Notes: generated from the letters alone by a model not told the origin. A stretch of DNA of 64,000 nt from Candidatus Anaerostipes avistercoris (GCA_019119895.1 DWWD01000005.1:16874-80873), one strand, 5' to 3'; positions 37,307 through 46,479 are shown, counted from the stretch's first letter. Numbers and translations: made by a program.

Positions 37307-38206
37307 ATGGCAAAGTATAATGTACACGGCGGACACAACAGGAAGGTCCCGGGAGCATCAGGCGTACTTGATGAAGTAACAGAAGATAGAAAAGTTAAAA
37401 ATGCCGTTATCAAATATCTGAAAGCACAAGGACATACAGCGTATGATTGCACGGACGATGCTGGAACGACGCAGGGAAAGAATCTGGCCAATATCGTTGT
37501 AAAATGCAATAGTCATGACGGAATTGAACTTGATATTTCTGTCCATCTCAATGCTGGAAGAGACGATGATGAAGGAGATGGGAAGACTGGTGGCACGGAG
37601 GTGCTTATTTATTCAACCGCTGTTAAGGATGTGGCAAAAGATATTGCCGATGAAATTGCAAAGGAATTTGATTATGCTTTAAGGTCAGACGAAACTACAC
37701 CAAAAGGATGCGCAGGAGTCAAAATTGTTAAAAGCCTGTATGTCCTCAAACACACAAAAGCAAAAGCAGTATTGATTGAACCGTGTTTTGTGGACGACAA
37801 AGATGATGCTAAGGTCTGGAATGCAGATAGATGTGCTAAGGCGATTGTAAGAGCTATTACTGGAAAAGCTGTAGCAGGCGGATCCAGTACATCCGGAAGC
37901 TCAAGTTCTGGCAGTGGGAACAAAACTACAACCACATCCAGCACACCATTTTATAAGGTAGGCAACACCTACACCCTGCAGAGCAACATGGTAGTTCGGA
38001 CCGGCGCAGGAACCAATTATCGTGCCAAAAAACACAGCGAACTGACAGCAGACGGACAAAAGCATGACAAGGACAAAAATGGATGCTTGGATAAAGGCAC
38101 AAGAATCACGTGCCAGCAGGTCAAAAAATCCGGAAGCAATATTTGGGTCAAGTGCCCATCCGGATGGATCGCTGCATACTATAACAAAAAAACATATGTA
38201 AAATAA
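37307..38206 (+). CDS. Endolysin: N-acetylmuramoyl-L-alanine amidase with SH3-like C-terminus
   Basis: Amidase_3 motifs (GGHNRKVPG, DISVHLNAG, LIEPCFVDD). Confidence 0.9.
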   Translation: MAKYNVHGGHNRKVPGASGVLDEVTEDRKVKNAVIKYLKAQGHTAYDCTDDAGTTQGKNLANIVVKCNSHDGIELDISVHLNAGRDDDEGDGKTGGTEVLIYSTAVKDVAKDIADEIAKEFDYALRSDETTPKGCAGVKIVKSLYVLKHTKAKAVLIEPCFVDDKDDAKVWNADRCAKAIVRAITGKAVAGGSSTSGSSSSGSGNKTTTTSSTPFYKVGNTYTLQSNMVVRTGAGTNYRAKKHSELTADGQKHDKDKNGCLDKGTRITCQQVKKSGSNIWVKCPSGWIAAYYNKKTYVK

Positions 38207-38212
38207 AATTTT

Positions 38213-38243
38213 CCCCGGGGCTTATTGCTCCGGGGATTTTTTT
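38213..38243. terminator. Bidirectional terminator after endolysin
   Basis: CCCCGG-ggcttattgct-CCGGGG + ATTTTTTT. Confidence 0.75.
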
Positions 38244-38407
38244 ATGGTTATTATACCATTATCATAATCCAAAATTACAGATCTATCTTCTTCTGTTGCT
38301 CCTAGCCCTTTTATCATATCGGCCGGAATATTTATTTTGTATGTCATAGCATTTTTTGATGCGTTTCCTCCCGCCTTGTTAAAAATAACATTTCGTTTTA
38401 CTTGCAT
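38222..38407 (-). CDS. AbrB/SpoVT-like DNA-binding protein
   Basis: MTYKINIPADMIKGLGATEEDRSVILDYDNGIITIKK. Confidence 0.6.
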   Translation of the reverse strand: MQVKRNVIFNKAGGNASKNAMTYKINIPADMIKGLGATEEDRSVILDYDNGIITIKKSPEQ

Positions 38408-38430
38408 TGCGCTCCTCCCTGATATATAAT

Positions 38431-38550
38431 AAGATTGTCGTACAGAGTGGATTGCTCTCTGATGCGGATCCGCTAGCAATCCGGCGGACACGGATTGAAA
38501 TAATAGTATTTAATGCAATTTTGTAGAGACAGGGCTTTGCCCTGTTTTTT
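38431..38550 (+). ncRNA. Candidate structured small RNA with terminator
   Basis: GGATTGCT...AGCAATCC enclosing GCGGATCCGC; ends ACAGGGC-TTT-GCCCTGT-TTTTT. Confidence 0.35.
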
Positions 38551-38839
38551 ACTTTTGGTTTTTTCCTGCACTATAGCAATTATAAAAACAGTCCGTGAGT
38601 TTCGCCAAGTTTTCTGGACTAAGTTCGTCTTTCAGTTCATCGGGAATCCACTTATAGCAGCTTGAAAAAGTAGATCCGTTTCTGCCTATTTTTGATAACC
38701 TTTTTACCATTTCCAGCTTATATATTTCTCCCAACTCACCGGTAGTAATATCTCCAGATTTTACAGCGTGTTTACCTTCGTCTGTCAAGATTGACATTGC
38801 TTTTTCTTTTTTAATAACTCCAATACCTTTTATATACAT
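38549..38839 (-). CDS. Uncharacterised right-end protein
   Basis: ORF. Confidence 0.55.
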   Translation of the reverse strand: MYIKGIGVIKKEKAMSILTDEGKHAVKSGDITTGELGEIYKLEMVKRLSKIGRNGSTFSSCYKWIPDELKDELSPENLAKLTDCFYNCYSAGKNQK

Positions 38840-38849
38840 CTTACACTCC

Positions 38850-39257
38850 TTACATGTGCTTTTTAATTTGTTCTCTCATATGCATCTCATCAAAAATTCT
38901 TATGATTCTGTCAGGAGAAATTACATCACGATTTTCGATAAATACTTTTGCTTCATTTGTTGAATCGATAAGATTTACAACCTGATTTTTGATTTCCATC
39001 CATATGTCAAAACCTAATAATTTTTTTGTGTTTTCGTTTTCTCCTGCTCTTTTGATGTTTGCATTGATTGTGTTCATAGCGTCATCAATGATATCCTGTG
39101 CCCATGCTACTTGTTTAGGTGTTCCGATTAATTCTTTTTTCATTTTTGCTTCCCTCCATGCTTTTTTTAATCCTTCGGAAATTGTCATTCCCATATTTTT
39201 AACCATTTCCCACGCTCTTTTCATGATGTTTGATAAGTTATATTTTTTCATCTTCAT
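38850..39257 (-). CDS. Uncharacterised right-end protein
   Basis: ORF with own promoter. Confidence 0.6.
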   Translation of the reverse strand: MKMKKYNLSNIMKRAWEMVKNMGMTISEGLKKAWREAKMKKELIGTPKQVAWAQDIIDDAMNTINANIKRAGENENTKKLLGFDIWMEIKNQVVNLIDSTNEAKVFIENRDVISPDRIIRIFDEMHMREQIKKHM

Positions 39258-39283
39258 TTACCTTCGTTCCCTTTCTGTGATAT

Positions 39284-39312
39284 ATAATAACATATTGGTA
39301 ACCAATAGTCAA
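39284..39312 (-). promoter_or_regulatory. Promoter of right-end cassette with embedded palindrome
   Basis: Minus strand TTGACT-N17-TATTAT; ATTGGTTACCAAT palindrome in spacer (39294-39306). Confidence 0.7.
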
Positions 39313-39361
39313 TACCATAAGAGCAATTTTTTAAAATTTTTCCGCCGTAAAATAATCATCA

Positions 39362-39394
39362 GGCCGGGGAGCAATCTCCGGCCTTTCTTTTTTT
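39362..39394. terminator. Intrinsic terminator
   Basis: GGCCGGGGAGCAATCTCCGGCC-TTTCTTTTTTT. Confidence 0.75.
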
Positions 39395-39646
39395 GCGCAC
39401 AGATAGTATAATAAATAATACCTGCTAATTTTTTTCTTTTCATTTCCGCCTTCTTAAATGGAGGCGGTTTCTTCTATTATATATAATAATTCCGTGTTGT
39501 ATTTCGTGTTGCATTTCACCGTCAATTCCTGCAACATGCGCATAATTTTGCGATATGTGAAAAATATCAACATGGCGCAAACCACGGTTTTATGCGGTAT
39601 GCGGAAAAAATGGCGTAAATCTGTTATTTTTCAAAAACGCACAAAC

Positions 39647-39671
39647 ACGGGTTCGATTCCCGTTGGAGTCA
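39647..39671 (+). other. tRNA 3'-end fragment: probable attR
   Basis: ACGGG-TTCGATT-CCCGT T-arm plus TGGAGTCA acceptor; no upstream tRNA body. Confidence 0.75.
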
Positions 39672-39831
39672 TCGTTTCCAGGTATCGTATTTATGCGGTT
39701 CCTGGGATTTTTTCATTTTCAGAAAAAGTTTTGGTTAAAGTTTTTGGTTAAAGTCGTGGAAGATTTTTTGCTCATAGTCTGCCACGGCTTTTCTTGGTTT
39801 AAAACCCAGCGGTTTTATAAAAATCATTTGG

Positions 39832-40028
39832 TTATTTGGGTTTTTCAGAAGTTTCATTTTTTGAGATTTTAAATTCTTCTATTAATCGAAGTAGTTTTTT
39901 TCTCCATTTTCTTGCTCTCCTGGCGTCAATTCGCGCTGCCTTACCACTTCAAATTTAGGAATATCTGCTTTTATCATCCTTTCTCGTTCTTCATCTGTAA
40001 GCCCGTTATAAATATCTTCGTAAGCCTT
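39832..40028 (-). pseudogene. Decayed paralogue of the MuF-toxin partner (15922-16110)
   Basis: AYEDIYNGLTDEERERMIKADIPKF identical over 25 aa; ATG replaced by AAG; poly-A frameshift before KLLRLIEEF. Confidence 0.8.
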
Positions 40029-40331
40029 TTTTCTCCTTTATTAAAAATTGAACCGTTAGAACTCATCTGTTAAAATGGCGGCTTTTTACTTTGACGTTCA
40101 TACATTTCTCTTGTTTTGCTGAAACTTACATCCCACGCTATACTATCCTGTATTATACTATACTGATCCGGTGACTGTCTGGTATTTTGTCAGAAACTTG
40201 TCGACATTTTCAGAAAAACTTTTGTGGAAGAAGAATCTCTTTTTTGTGTCTCTTATTTTATAATAAACTTACTAATAAAAATTAAAATGCATGATGCTTT
40301 TAACTACATATAAATTATTTGAAGAAATGCA

Positions 40332-40408
40332 GGGAGAACTATGACAAAGAATTAGACTATAGAAAGGTCATAAAATATTTTACATACTCTATTTATAGAA
40401 CATCTTTG
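40332..40408 (+). repeat. Direct repeat A, copy 1
   Basis: AACTATGACAAAGAATTAGACTATAGAAAGGTCATAAAATATTTTACATACTCTATTTATAGAACATCTTTG. Confidence 0.85.
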
Positions 40409-40494
40409 CTGATACACAAAATGTACGGTATAATATAGTTAAAGTAACAGAAAAATTTAATAATAATTTTTGATGTTTTGAAAATGGAAATTTA

Positions 40495-40731
40495 ATGAAT
40501 GAATTGAAAAAAGGAGAAGAGAATAAGATGGATATCAACGATTTGACGAGACGCTTTGAGAGTAAGGAAAAAACAGATGAAGAATGGCTGCAGCTTGAAA
40601 AAGATATGATACAATTTTTGCATGAAGACCATCCAGTGGAAGAAAAAAAGAGATTAAGTCCTTTAGGACAATTAGAGGTTGTTGCCATTATTTGTGACGG
40701 GATAAAGAGAGAAAGAGGATTAATTAAGTAA
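40495..40731 (+). CDS. Small acidic ORF, putative immunity-like
   Basis: ORF with AAAGGAGAAGAG RBS-like (inner start 40528). Confidence 0.45.
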   Translation: MNELKKGEENKMDINDLTRRFESKEKTDEEWLQLEKDMIQFLHEDHPVEEKKRLSPLGQLEVVAIICDGIKRERGLIK

Positions 40732-40747
40732 TTCGAGGTGATTAAAA

Positions 40748-40936
40748 ATGATCGATCCAAAAGATTATCCGCTTCATGTAGAACAGCTTAATGGTGTTGA
40801 AGGATTTGAAGAGTATATAAGATTTTGGAAGGAAGCAACACCGTGGATGGATGAAGAATATATTAAGGATATAATAAAAAATAAAGAAGAAGCAGGGGTA
40901 AGTATGTCTATGTGGACAAATCCGGCAATACGATAA
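40748..40936 (+). CDS. Small acidic ORF, putative immunity-like
   Basis: ORF after CGAGGTG. Confidence 0.4.
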   Translation: MIDPKDYPLHVEQLNGVEGFEEYIRFWKEATPWMDEEYIKDIIKNKEEAGVSMSMWTNPAIR

Positions 40937-41065
40937 AATAAGCAACGAACTATTTTCAAAAGAAAAAGTATAATTTAACTATAGCAGAAGCACACAAAAG
41001 AGCCAGTGAAGTATATGACTGGCAGATTAAGTTAGATGAAGAGTTAGGAAAAGGGGGCGAGCCGG

Positions 41066-41302
41066 ATGGTTTATTGTAACTATAAGTCACACAACAAAGA
41101 GACGGCTACATATGCATATGGTGGAACAGTCGATGATATTACCGGCGAATTAGTTTTTTATTTTCAAAAAGATGCTGTGGAAATAATTAAAGAGCCACTT
41201 AATGGGAATGCGCCAATGAGACATATTATGAGCTTATACGGTGCTCATCGAAAACAATTTAAATCTGGATGTTTTAAGAAAAAAATAGCATATGAGGCAT
41301 AA
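41066..41302 (+). CDS. Small ORF, candidate orphan immunity protein
   Basis: Followed by the same hairpin/RBS module as 15922-16110. Confidence 0.5.
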   Translation: MVYCNYKSHNKETATYAYGGTVDDITGELVFYFQKDAVEIIKEPLNGNAPMRHIMSLYGAHRKQFKSGCFKKKIAYEA

Positions 41303-41303
41303 A

Positions 41304-41372
41304 TTCCACCAGTCAGAAATGGCCGGTGGTATTTTTATACCCATTTTTAAGAAAGGAAAGGTGAACGACATG
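41304..41372 (+). repeat. Copy of hairpin/RBS module found at 16110-16180
   Basis: CCACCAGTCAGAAATGGCCGGTGGTATTTTTATACcCATTTTTAAGAAAGGAAAGGTGAA...ATGGA. Confidence 0.9.
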
Positions 41373-41617
41373 GAAAGGGCATCAAAAGAGGCACAGGACA
41401 TATCAGGGATATACAGCTTTATATCCAGATTATGATATGATCATTGCGTGAAAACAATTATTATGAAGAAAAACAGCTGGAGCGTGATATTTTGTTTTTA
41501 AAGGAGTTTCAGATTGATGAAAGGGAAAATTCAAGATATAATTATTGTATGTCTGTAATTCAGAGTATCTAAAAAGAAACAACTTTTAATTTATGATTAT
41601 ATTGAGAAGATGATGAG

Positions 41618-41842
41618 ATGAATAGAATTATCCAAGAAATGCTCAGAACACTAAAAGAAAAAAAGGATTTTAAAAAATTTTGCAAAATTGCGATTGCAAA
41701 TAAAACAATTTTAGATAATGCCGATCGCAGGGAAAAAGAGATGATTGCTGAAGCTTATAACGAATATTTTTATGAAACAATGCCCGTCGAGTATAAAAAG
41801 AATCCTCACATTCACTATGAGGTCAGATTGAAAAAAGAATAA
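41618..41842 (+). CDS. Small ORF, unknown
   Basis: ORF with GATGATGAG RBS-like. Confidence 0.4.
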   Translation: MNRIIQEMLRTLKEKKDFKKFCKIAIANKTILDNADRREKEMIAEAYNEYFYETMPVEYKKNPHIHYEVRLKKE

Positions 41843-41867
41843 TTTAATCATAGCAGAGAACGAGTTA

Positions 41868-42131
41868 TTGAGAAATACGACTGTAAGGACAATTATGATG
41901 CTGCCAGATTTTTTAAAAAAAGAGAATAGAAAGCAATTAAATGAGTTGGATCAACGCCTTTATGAAGCCGTAAACAGATATAATGAATATTTTAAAGATG
42001 ATGGATTGATTACAGAAGGATCTTCATTGAGCAGAGAAGAATGGATTGATTATATTGATACGTGTTTGAGAGAGAATATCACAATTTGGGAACTTTTTGG
42101 GGAAAACTATGACGAAGAGTTGGACTATTGA
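41868..42131 (+). CDS. Small acidic ORF, putative immunity-like
   Basis: ORF ending in repeat A copy 2. Confidence 0.45.
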   Translation: MRNTTVRTIMMLPDFLKKENRKQLNELDQRLYEAVNRYNEYFKDDGLITEGSSLSREEWIDYIDTCLRENITIWELFGENYDEELDY

Positions 42132-42176
42132 AAGTTCATAAAATATTTTACGTACTTTATTTATAGAATATCTTTG
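42099..42176 (+). repeat. Direct repeat A, copy 2
   Basis: AACTATGACGAAGAGTTGGACTATTGAAAGTTCATAAAATATTTTACGTACTTTATTTATAGAATATCTTTG. Confidence 0.85.
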
Positions 42177-42324
42177 AAATCATTACAAGAAAGACGAATG
42201 ATCCGTATGGAGAATGTGCAAATAAAATTTTCTACGAAAAAAAGTAAAGAAGTACAATTAATGTATTGTGCAGCATAGTATTTCCACCAGTGAAAAATAG
42301 CCGCTGGTATTTTCTATCTGACCT

Positions 42325-42762
42325 TTATTTTAGCGGAATACAAAATTCACATAAATGCAATGAGATTTTTGAGACAGGATACCGTTCAATGATTGGTTTT
42401 GTATCATCAACTGCCAAATCGGAAGTTAAGATTTCGATATTTTTCCAAAAATCTGACACATCACTTTCTGTATGCGGAACCTCAAATACAGCGTAACGAC
42501 CATTGTCAATACTGCGAATCGGCAAATCACAATGTTTTTCCATGCCAGTCATTATCATTCCCACGTCATATCTTTGTTCATTTTCCGGCGTTAATAAGGG
42601 ATTGTCCAAAGCTATTCCCAGTATCGTTGTATTATCTTGGAGCAAATCAGTATTTTTTAAATATTTCTTTAATTTTTCCATCAGCTGCTTATTCTCTGCA
42701 TCATATTTGCCGGTTCTGCGCATATATGCAATCTTTATATCTTTAAATTCTTCAACAACCAA
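42325..42762 (-). CDS. GyrI-like/effector-binding domain protein
   Basis: FKDIKIAYMRRTGKYDAENKQLMEKLKKYL...GIALDNPLLTPENEQRYDVGM. Confidence 0.65.
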   Translation of the reverse strand: MVVEEFKDIKIAYMRRTGKYDAENKQLMEKLKKYLKNTDLLQDNTTILGIALDNPLLTPENEQRYDVGMIMTGMEKHCDLPIRSIDNGRYAVFEVPHTESDVSDFWKNIEILTSDLAVDDTKPIIERYPVSKISLHLCEFCIPLK

Positions 42763-42973
42763 GTTATGACCTCCTGTATTTTAATCAGCATCAAGCTTGA
42801 TAAAGTAATGGTAAGGGCAATTAAAATATTTTTCAAGATATTTTTTATAAACACATAAAATATTTCACATATCCGGTGAAATATTTTACTTTCGAAATTC
42901 CATAAGAATCTGTATAATATGAATGGACAGAATGATGACCAGATTTTTCAGAATCAGAAAGGACAGGGAAAGA

Positions 42974-43735
42974 ATGGAATTTAAATTAGATATGCATACA
43001 CATACGATTGCCAGCGGTCACGCTTATGCGACGGTGCTGGAAATGATCAGAGCGGCAGCGGACCGCGGTCTGGAACTGCTGGGGATTACGGAACATGCGC
43101 AGGGGCTTCCGGGAACGTGCGGCAATATGTATTTTCAAAACATGCGGGTCATTCCGCGAAAAATGTATGGAATGGAAATTATGATGGGCGCGGAAATCAA
43201 TATCCTTGATTACAATGGAACGCTGAGCCTGGAAGAGGAATTTATTGATAAGAATCTGGATATCAGAATTGCAGGAATCCATGATCTGTGTTATGACATA
43301 GGAACTGTGAGTCAGAATACGCAGGCCATCGTCAGGGCGATTGAGAATCCCCAGGTGGATATTATAAGCCATCCGGATGATTCCAGGATCCCGATTGATT
43401 ATGAAACGATTGTGGACGCGGCAAAAGAAAATCATACACTTCTGGAAGTAAATAACAGCTCTCTGGATTGTCTGTCTTCAAGAGTAGGAGCATGGGATAA
43501 TCTTCAGGTTATGTTAAAGATATGTGAGGATAAGAAAGTTCCGGTGATTGCGGATACAGATTCTCATTTTGCGGACGCTGTCGGAGTGTTTGATCATGTC
43601 AGCGTATTATTGAAAGAAATTGATTTCCCGGAAGAACTTGTTGTCAACCGTTCCGTAGATTTTCTGAAAGCGGAAATCAGGAAACACAGGGAAATCCTCA
43701 CCATTGGAAAACAAGTATATCAGACAGAAGACTGA
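42974..43735 (+). CDS. PHP-domain phosphatase (YcdX-like)
   Basis: LDMHTHTIASGHAYATVLEMI...GITEHA...ISHPDDSRIPID. Confidence 0.85.
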   Translation: MEFKLDMHTHTIASGHAYATVLEMIRAAADRGLELLGITEHAQGLPGTCGNMYFQNMRVIPRKMYGMEIMMGAEINILDYNGTLSLEEEFIDKNLDIRIAGIHDLCYDIGTVSQNTQAIVRAIENPQVDIISHPDDSRIPIDYETIVDAAKENHTLLEVNNSSLDCLSSRVGAWDNLQVMLKICEDKKVPVIADTDSHFADAVGVFDHVSVLLKEIDFPEELVVNRSVDFLKAEIRKHREILTIGKQVYQTED

Positions 43736-43758
43736 TATCTGCATCAGACAGCAGACAT

Positions 43759-43797
43759 CAAAAGCCGGCGGACTGAAATCCTCCGGCTTTCTCTTTT
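43759..43797. terminator. Bidirectional terminator between convergent genes
   Basis: AAAGCCGGCGGA-ctgaaa-TCCTCCGGCTTT. Confidence 0.7.
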
Positions 43798-44737
43798 ATG
43801 ATTCTGTTTTCTTCATGAGATAGCAGATATTGTGCGCAAGAAAAGTATGCTGTGCCTGTTGATCTGAGAGAAATGCTTCTTCCGGCCGGAATTTGGAATA
43901 GCAGCTGGATGAGGACGCCGGGATTCTGGATCCTTTATCTACAAAAGTACCCATGGACTTTGGAATGATAATATCTTCTTCCGGCAGATAATAATAGTCT
44001 TTCGGGTTTGGATAATAGTGCTTCAGCATACCTTCTTCTGTCAGATTTTCGTGAAATACAGCCCGGTCCGCCTGGATTTCCAGCGAAATGCAGTCTTTTT
44101 CCAGCCGCGCAGGCACCGGAAAAGGATGTTCCAGATGAATCTCAGCCTGGAGAGATGCATCCCGGACAGAAGCATGCAGAACAGTAAATTCACCGGATTC
44201 CAGAGCTGGATAGCAGAGAAGCTGAAATACTGCCCTGAGTCCCAGCAGATCTTCTCTGTTATGGAGCAGTACCTGTTCCCGCAGCGCGTTGTCCCCGGTT
44301 TCCAGCCAGGACTGATAGGTTTTGATCACCTGTTTTCCGGAAAGGGAATCCTTTCGTGAAAATCCAAGATATTTTTCAAAATTTTTCTGGCGGAAGCGTC
44401 CAAAAGGAAAAAGATGCCGGCAGCGGCGAAGTTCCCGGTACAGATCCAGATGTTCCATGGGACTTAAGGTATCGGTGAGGCCATATTCCTGAGCTTTCGC
44501 CAGAAGAAAAGGAAGATCGAAAGAAGCACCGTTAAAACTTATAAGGGTTTTCCGATTTTTGCAGTAAGTAAGGAATTCAGACAGAATTTCCTTCTGAGAG
44601 AGCCCGTCTTCATTGAACCACTGGATGCATTCACCGTCTCCATCACAGCATCCGATCACTGTAATGGCGGAAATATCAGGGCTCAGCCCGGTTGTTTCAA
44701 TATCAAAAAATAAAGAATCATTTCGTTTTTTTTCCAT
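43796..44737 (-). CDS. YprB-like ribonuclease H-fold exonuclease domain protein
   Basis: FFDIETTGLSPDISAITVIGC...LISFNGASFDLPFL. Confidence 0.8.
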   Translation of the reverse strand: MEKKRNDSLFFDIETTGLSPDISAITVIGCCDGDGECIQWFNEDGLSQKEILSEFLTYCKNRKTLISFNGASFDLPFLLAKAQEYGLTDTLSPMEHLDLYRELRRCRHLFPFGRFRQKNFEKYLGFSRKDSLSGKQVIKTYQSWLETGDNALREQVLLHNREDLLGLRAVFQLLCYPALESGEFTVLHASVRDASLQAEIHLEHPFPVPARLEKDCISLEIQADRAVFHENLTEEGMLKHYYPNPKDYYYLPEEDIIIPKSMGTFVDKGSRIPASSSSCYSKFRPEEAFLSDQQAQHTFLAHNICYLMKKTES

Positions 44738-44859
44738 AAAATATCCTCCGAAATAAGTGATTTTATTATAGCTTTTCCATATTTTTTTTGCAATCCCTAG
44801 GAATCAGGGGAACATATGTGTTATAATACCAGACAAATGGCGTATCAAGGAGGAAAACA

Positions 44860-45465
44860 GTGATTGCATACATAAAAGGAATTTTAGCCAGTGTGGACCC
44901 CAAAGGAATTGTTCTGGAGAACCAGGGAATGGGGTACCGGCTGATGATGCCTATGAGGATGGAAAGCTTTCCTAAAATCGGACAGGAAATGAAAGTATAT
45001 ACGCATATGCACGTCAGAGAAGATGATATCAGTCTGTTTGGATTTCGGACGAAAGAAGAACTGGAGATTTTCGAGATGCTGATTGGCGTCAGCGGAATCG
45101 GGCCGAAAGTAGGGCTGTCGATTTTGACAACTCTGACCGTTTATCAGCTGAAGATGGCCTTGATAAGCGAAGATGTGAAGACGATTTCTTCTGCTCCCGG
45201 GCTCGGACCGAAAGGGGCAAAGAAACTGATTCTGGAATTAAAGGACAAAATGCAGTTTGATGAGCCGGACGGTACTGGTCCGGATCTGGAAATGTCAGCG
45301 GTTCAGGACGGAGAGAGCGATTCGGTGCTGATTACCATAGAAGGTCTGGTCAGCCTGGGATATTCCAGGACGGAGGCCGCCATGGCAGTGAAGAAAGTAG
45401 AGAATGCGCCGTCCTATGAGCCGGAAGAACTGTTAAAACTGGCATTGAAAAATATTATGATATAG
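44860..45465 (+). CDS. ruvA: Holliday junction DNA helicase RuvA
   Basis: RuvA motifs (GVSGIGPKVGLSIL, APGLGPKGAKKLILELKDKM); next to ruvB. Confidence 0.95.
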   Translation: MIAYIKGILASVDPKGIVLENQGMGYRLMMPMRMESFPKIGQEMKVYTHMHVREDDISLFGFRTKEELEIFEMLIGVSGIGPKVGLSILTTLTVYQLKMALISEDVKTISSAPGLGPKGAKKLILELKDKMQFDEPDGTGPDLEMSAVQDGESDSVLITIEGLVSLGYSRTEAAMAVKKVENAPSYEPEELLKLALKNIMI

Positions 45466-45474
45466 GGGAAGATT

Positions 45475-46479
45475 ATGATAGATCGGATGATATCGACAGA
45501 ATTAGCAGAGGAAGAAATAATAATAGAGAATCATCTGCGGCCTCAGCGGCTGGAGGATTATATCGGACAGGACAAAGTAAAGCAGAATTTAAAGATTTTT
45601 ATTGAGGCGGCAAAGAGCCGGGGAGAATCTCTGGATCATGTGCTGTTTTACGGGCCTCCGGGACTGGGAAAGACAACACTTGCGGGAATCGTAGCCAATG
45701 AGATGGGAGTCCATCTGAAGGTGACCAGCGGCCCGGCCATTGAGAAACCGGGGGAGATTGCGGCGCTTTTGAATAATCTGCAGGAAGGAGATGTCCTGTT
45801 TATTGATGAGATTCACCGTCTGAACCGGCAGGTGGAGGAAGTGCTTTACCCGGCGATGGAAGATTTTGCCATTGATATTCTGGTTGGAAAGGGACAGGCG
45901 GCCAGGTCGATCCGCCTGGAGCTTCCGAGATTTACCCTGGTGGGCGCTACGACCCGGGCGGGAATGCTGACAGCGCCGCTGCGGGATCGTTTTGGAGTGG
46001 TGAACCGTCTGGATTTTTATACGAAAGAAGAGTTGGCGACAATTGTCAGGAATTCAGCGCATGTGCTGGAGATTGAAATTGATGAGCAGGGAGCTGTGGA
46101 GATTGCGAGAAGATCCAGGGGAACGCCGAGACTTGCCAACCGTCTGCTGAAAAGAGTGAGGGATTTCGCTCAGGTAAAATACGACGGCAGGATTACACAG
46201 GAAGTGGCGGAAGATGCTCTGGATCATCTGGAAGTGGACGGTATGGGACTGGATCAGACTGACCGCACGATTCTGAGGATTATGATGGAAACATTTGAAG
46301 GAAAACCGGTTGGACTGGATACGCTTGCGGCGGCTGTCGGGGAAGATTCAGGCACGATCGAAGATGTATATGAGCCGTATCTGATCCAGAATGGACTGAT
46401 CCAGAGGACTCCGCGGGGCAGAATGGTGACAAAAACGGCGTATGAACATTTTGGAATACCGGCTCCGGAAGGGAACTGA
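45475..46479 (+). CDS. ruvB: Holliday junction DNA helicase RuvB
   Basis: [37 protein letters not shown]. Confidence 0.98.
   Translation: MIDRMISTELAEEEIIIENHLRPQRLEDYIGQDKVKQNLKIFIEAAKSRGESLDHVLFYGPPGLGKTTLAGIVANEMGVHLKVTSGPAIEKPGEIAALLNNLQEGDVLFIDEIHRLNRQVEEVLYPAMEDFAIDILVGKGQAARSIRLELPRFTLVGATTRAGMLTAPLRDRFGVVNRLDFYTKEELATIVRNSAHVLEIEIDEQGAVEIARRSRGTPRLANRLLKRVRDFAQVKYDGRITQEVAEDALDHLEVDGMGLDQTDRTILRIMMETFEGKPVGLDTLAAAVGEDSGTIEDVYEPYLIQNGLIQRTPRGRMVTKTAYEHFGIPAPEGN

Larger units (their letters stand above)
1..39671. mobile_element. Prophage (siphovirus-like), left/integrase end outside window
   Basis: Contiguous lysogeny, replication, packaging, head, tail and lysis modules; tRNA 3' fragment at right end. 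Confidence 0.95.

Noticed and set aside
39458-39872. ORFs 39458-39751 and 39663-39872
   Set aside because: They cross the attR tRNA fragment, have no recognisable domain and no strong RBS.
40050-40200. Minus-strand fragment QNTRQSPDQYSIIQDSIAWDVSFSKTREMYERQSKKPPF as a gene
   Set aside because: No start codon or RBS; at most a remnant of unknown origin.
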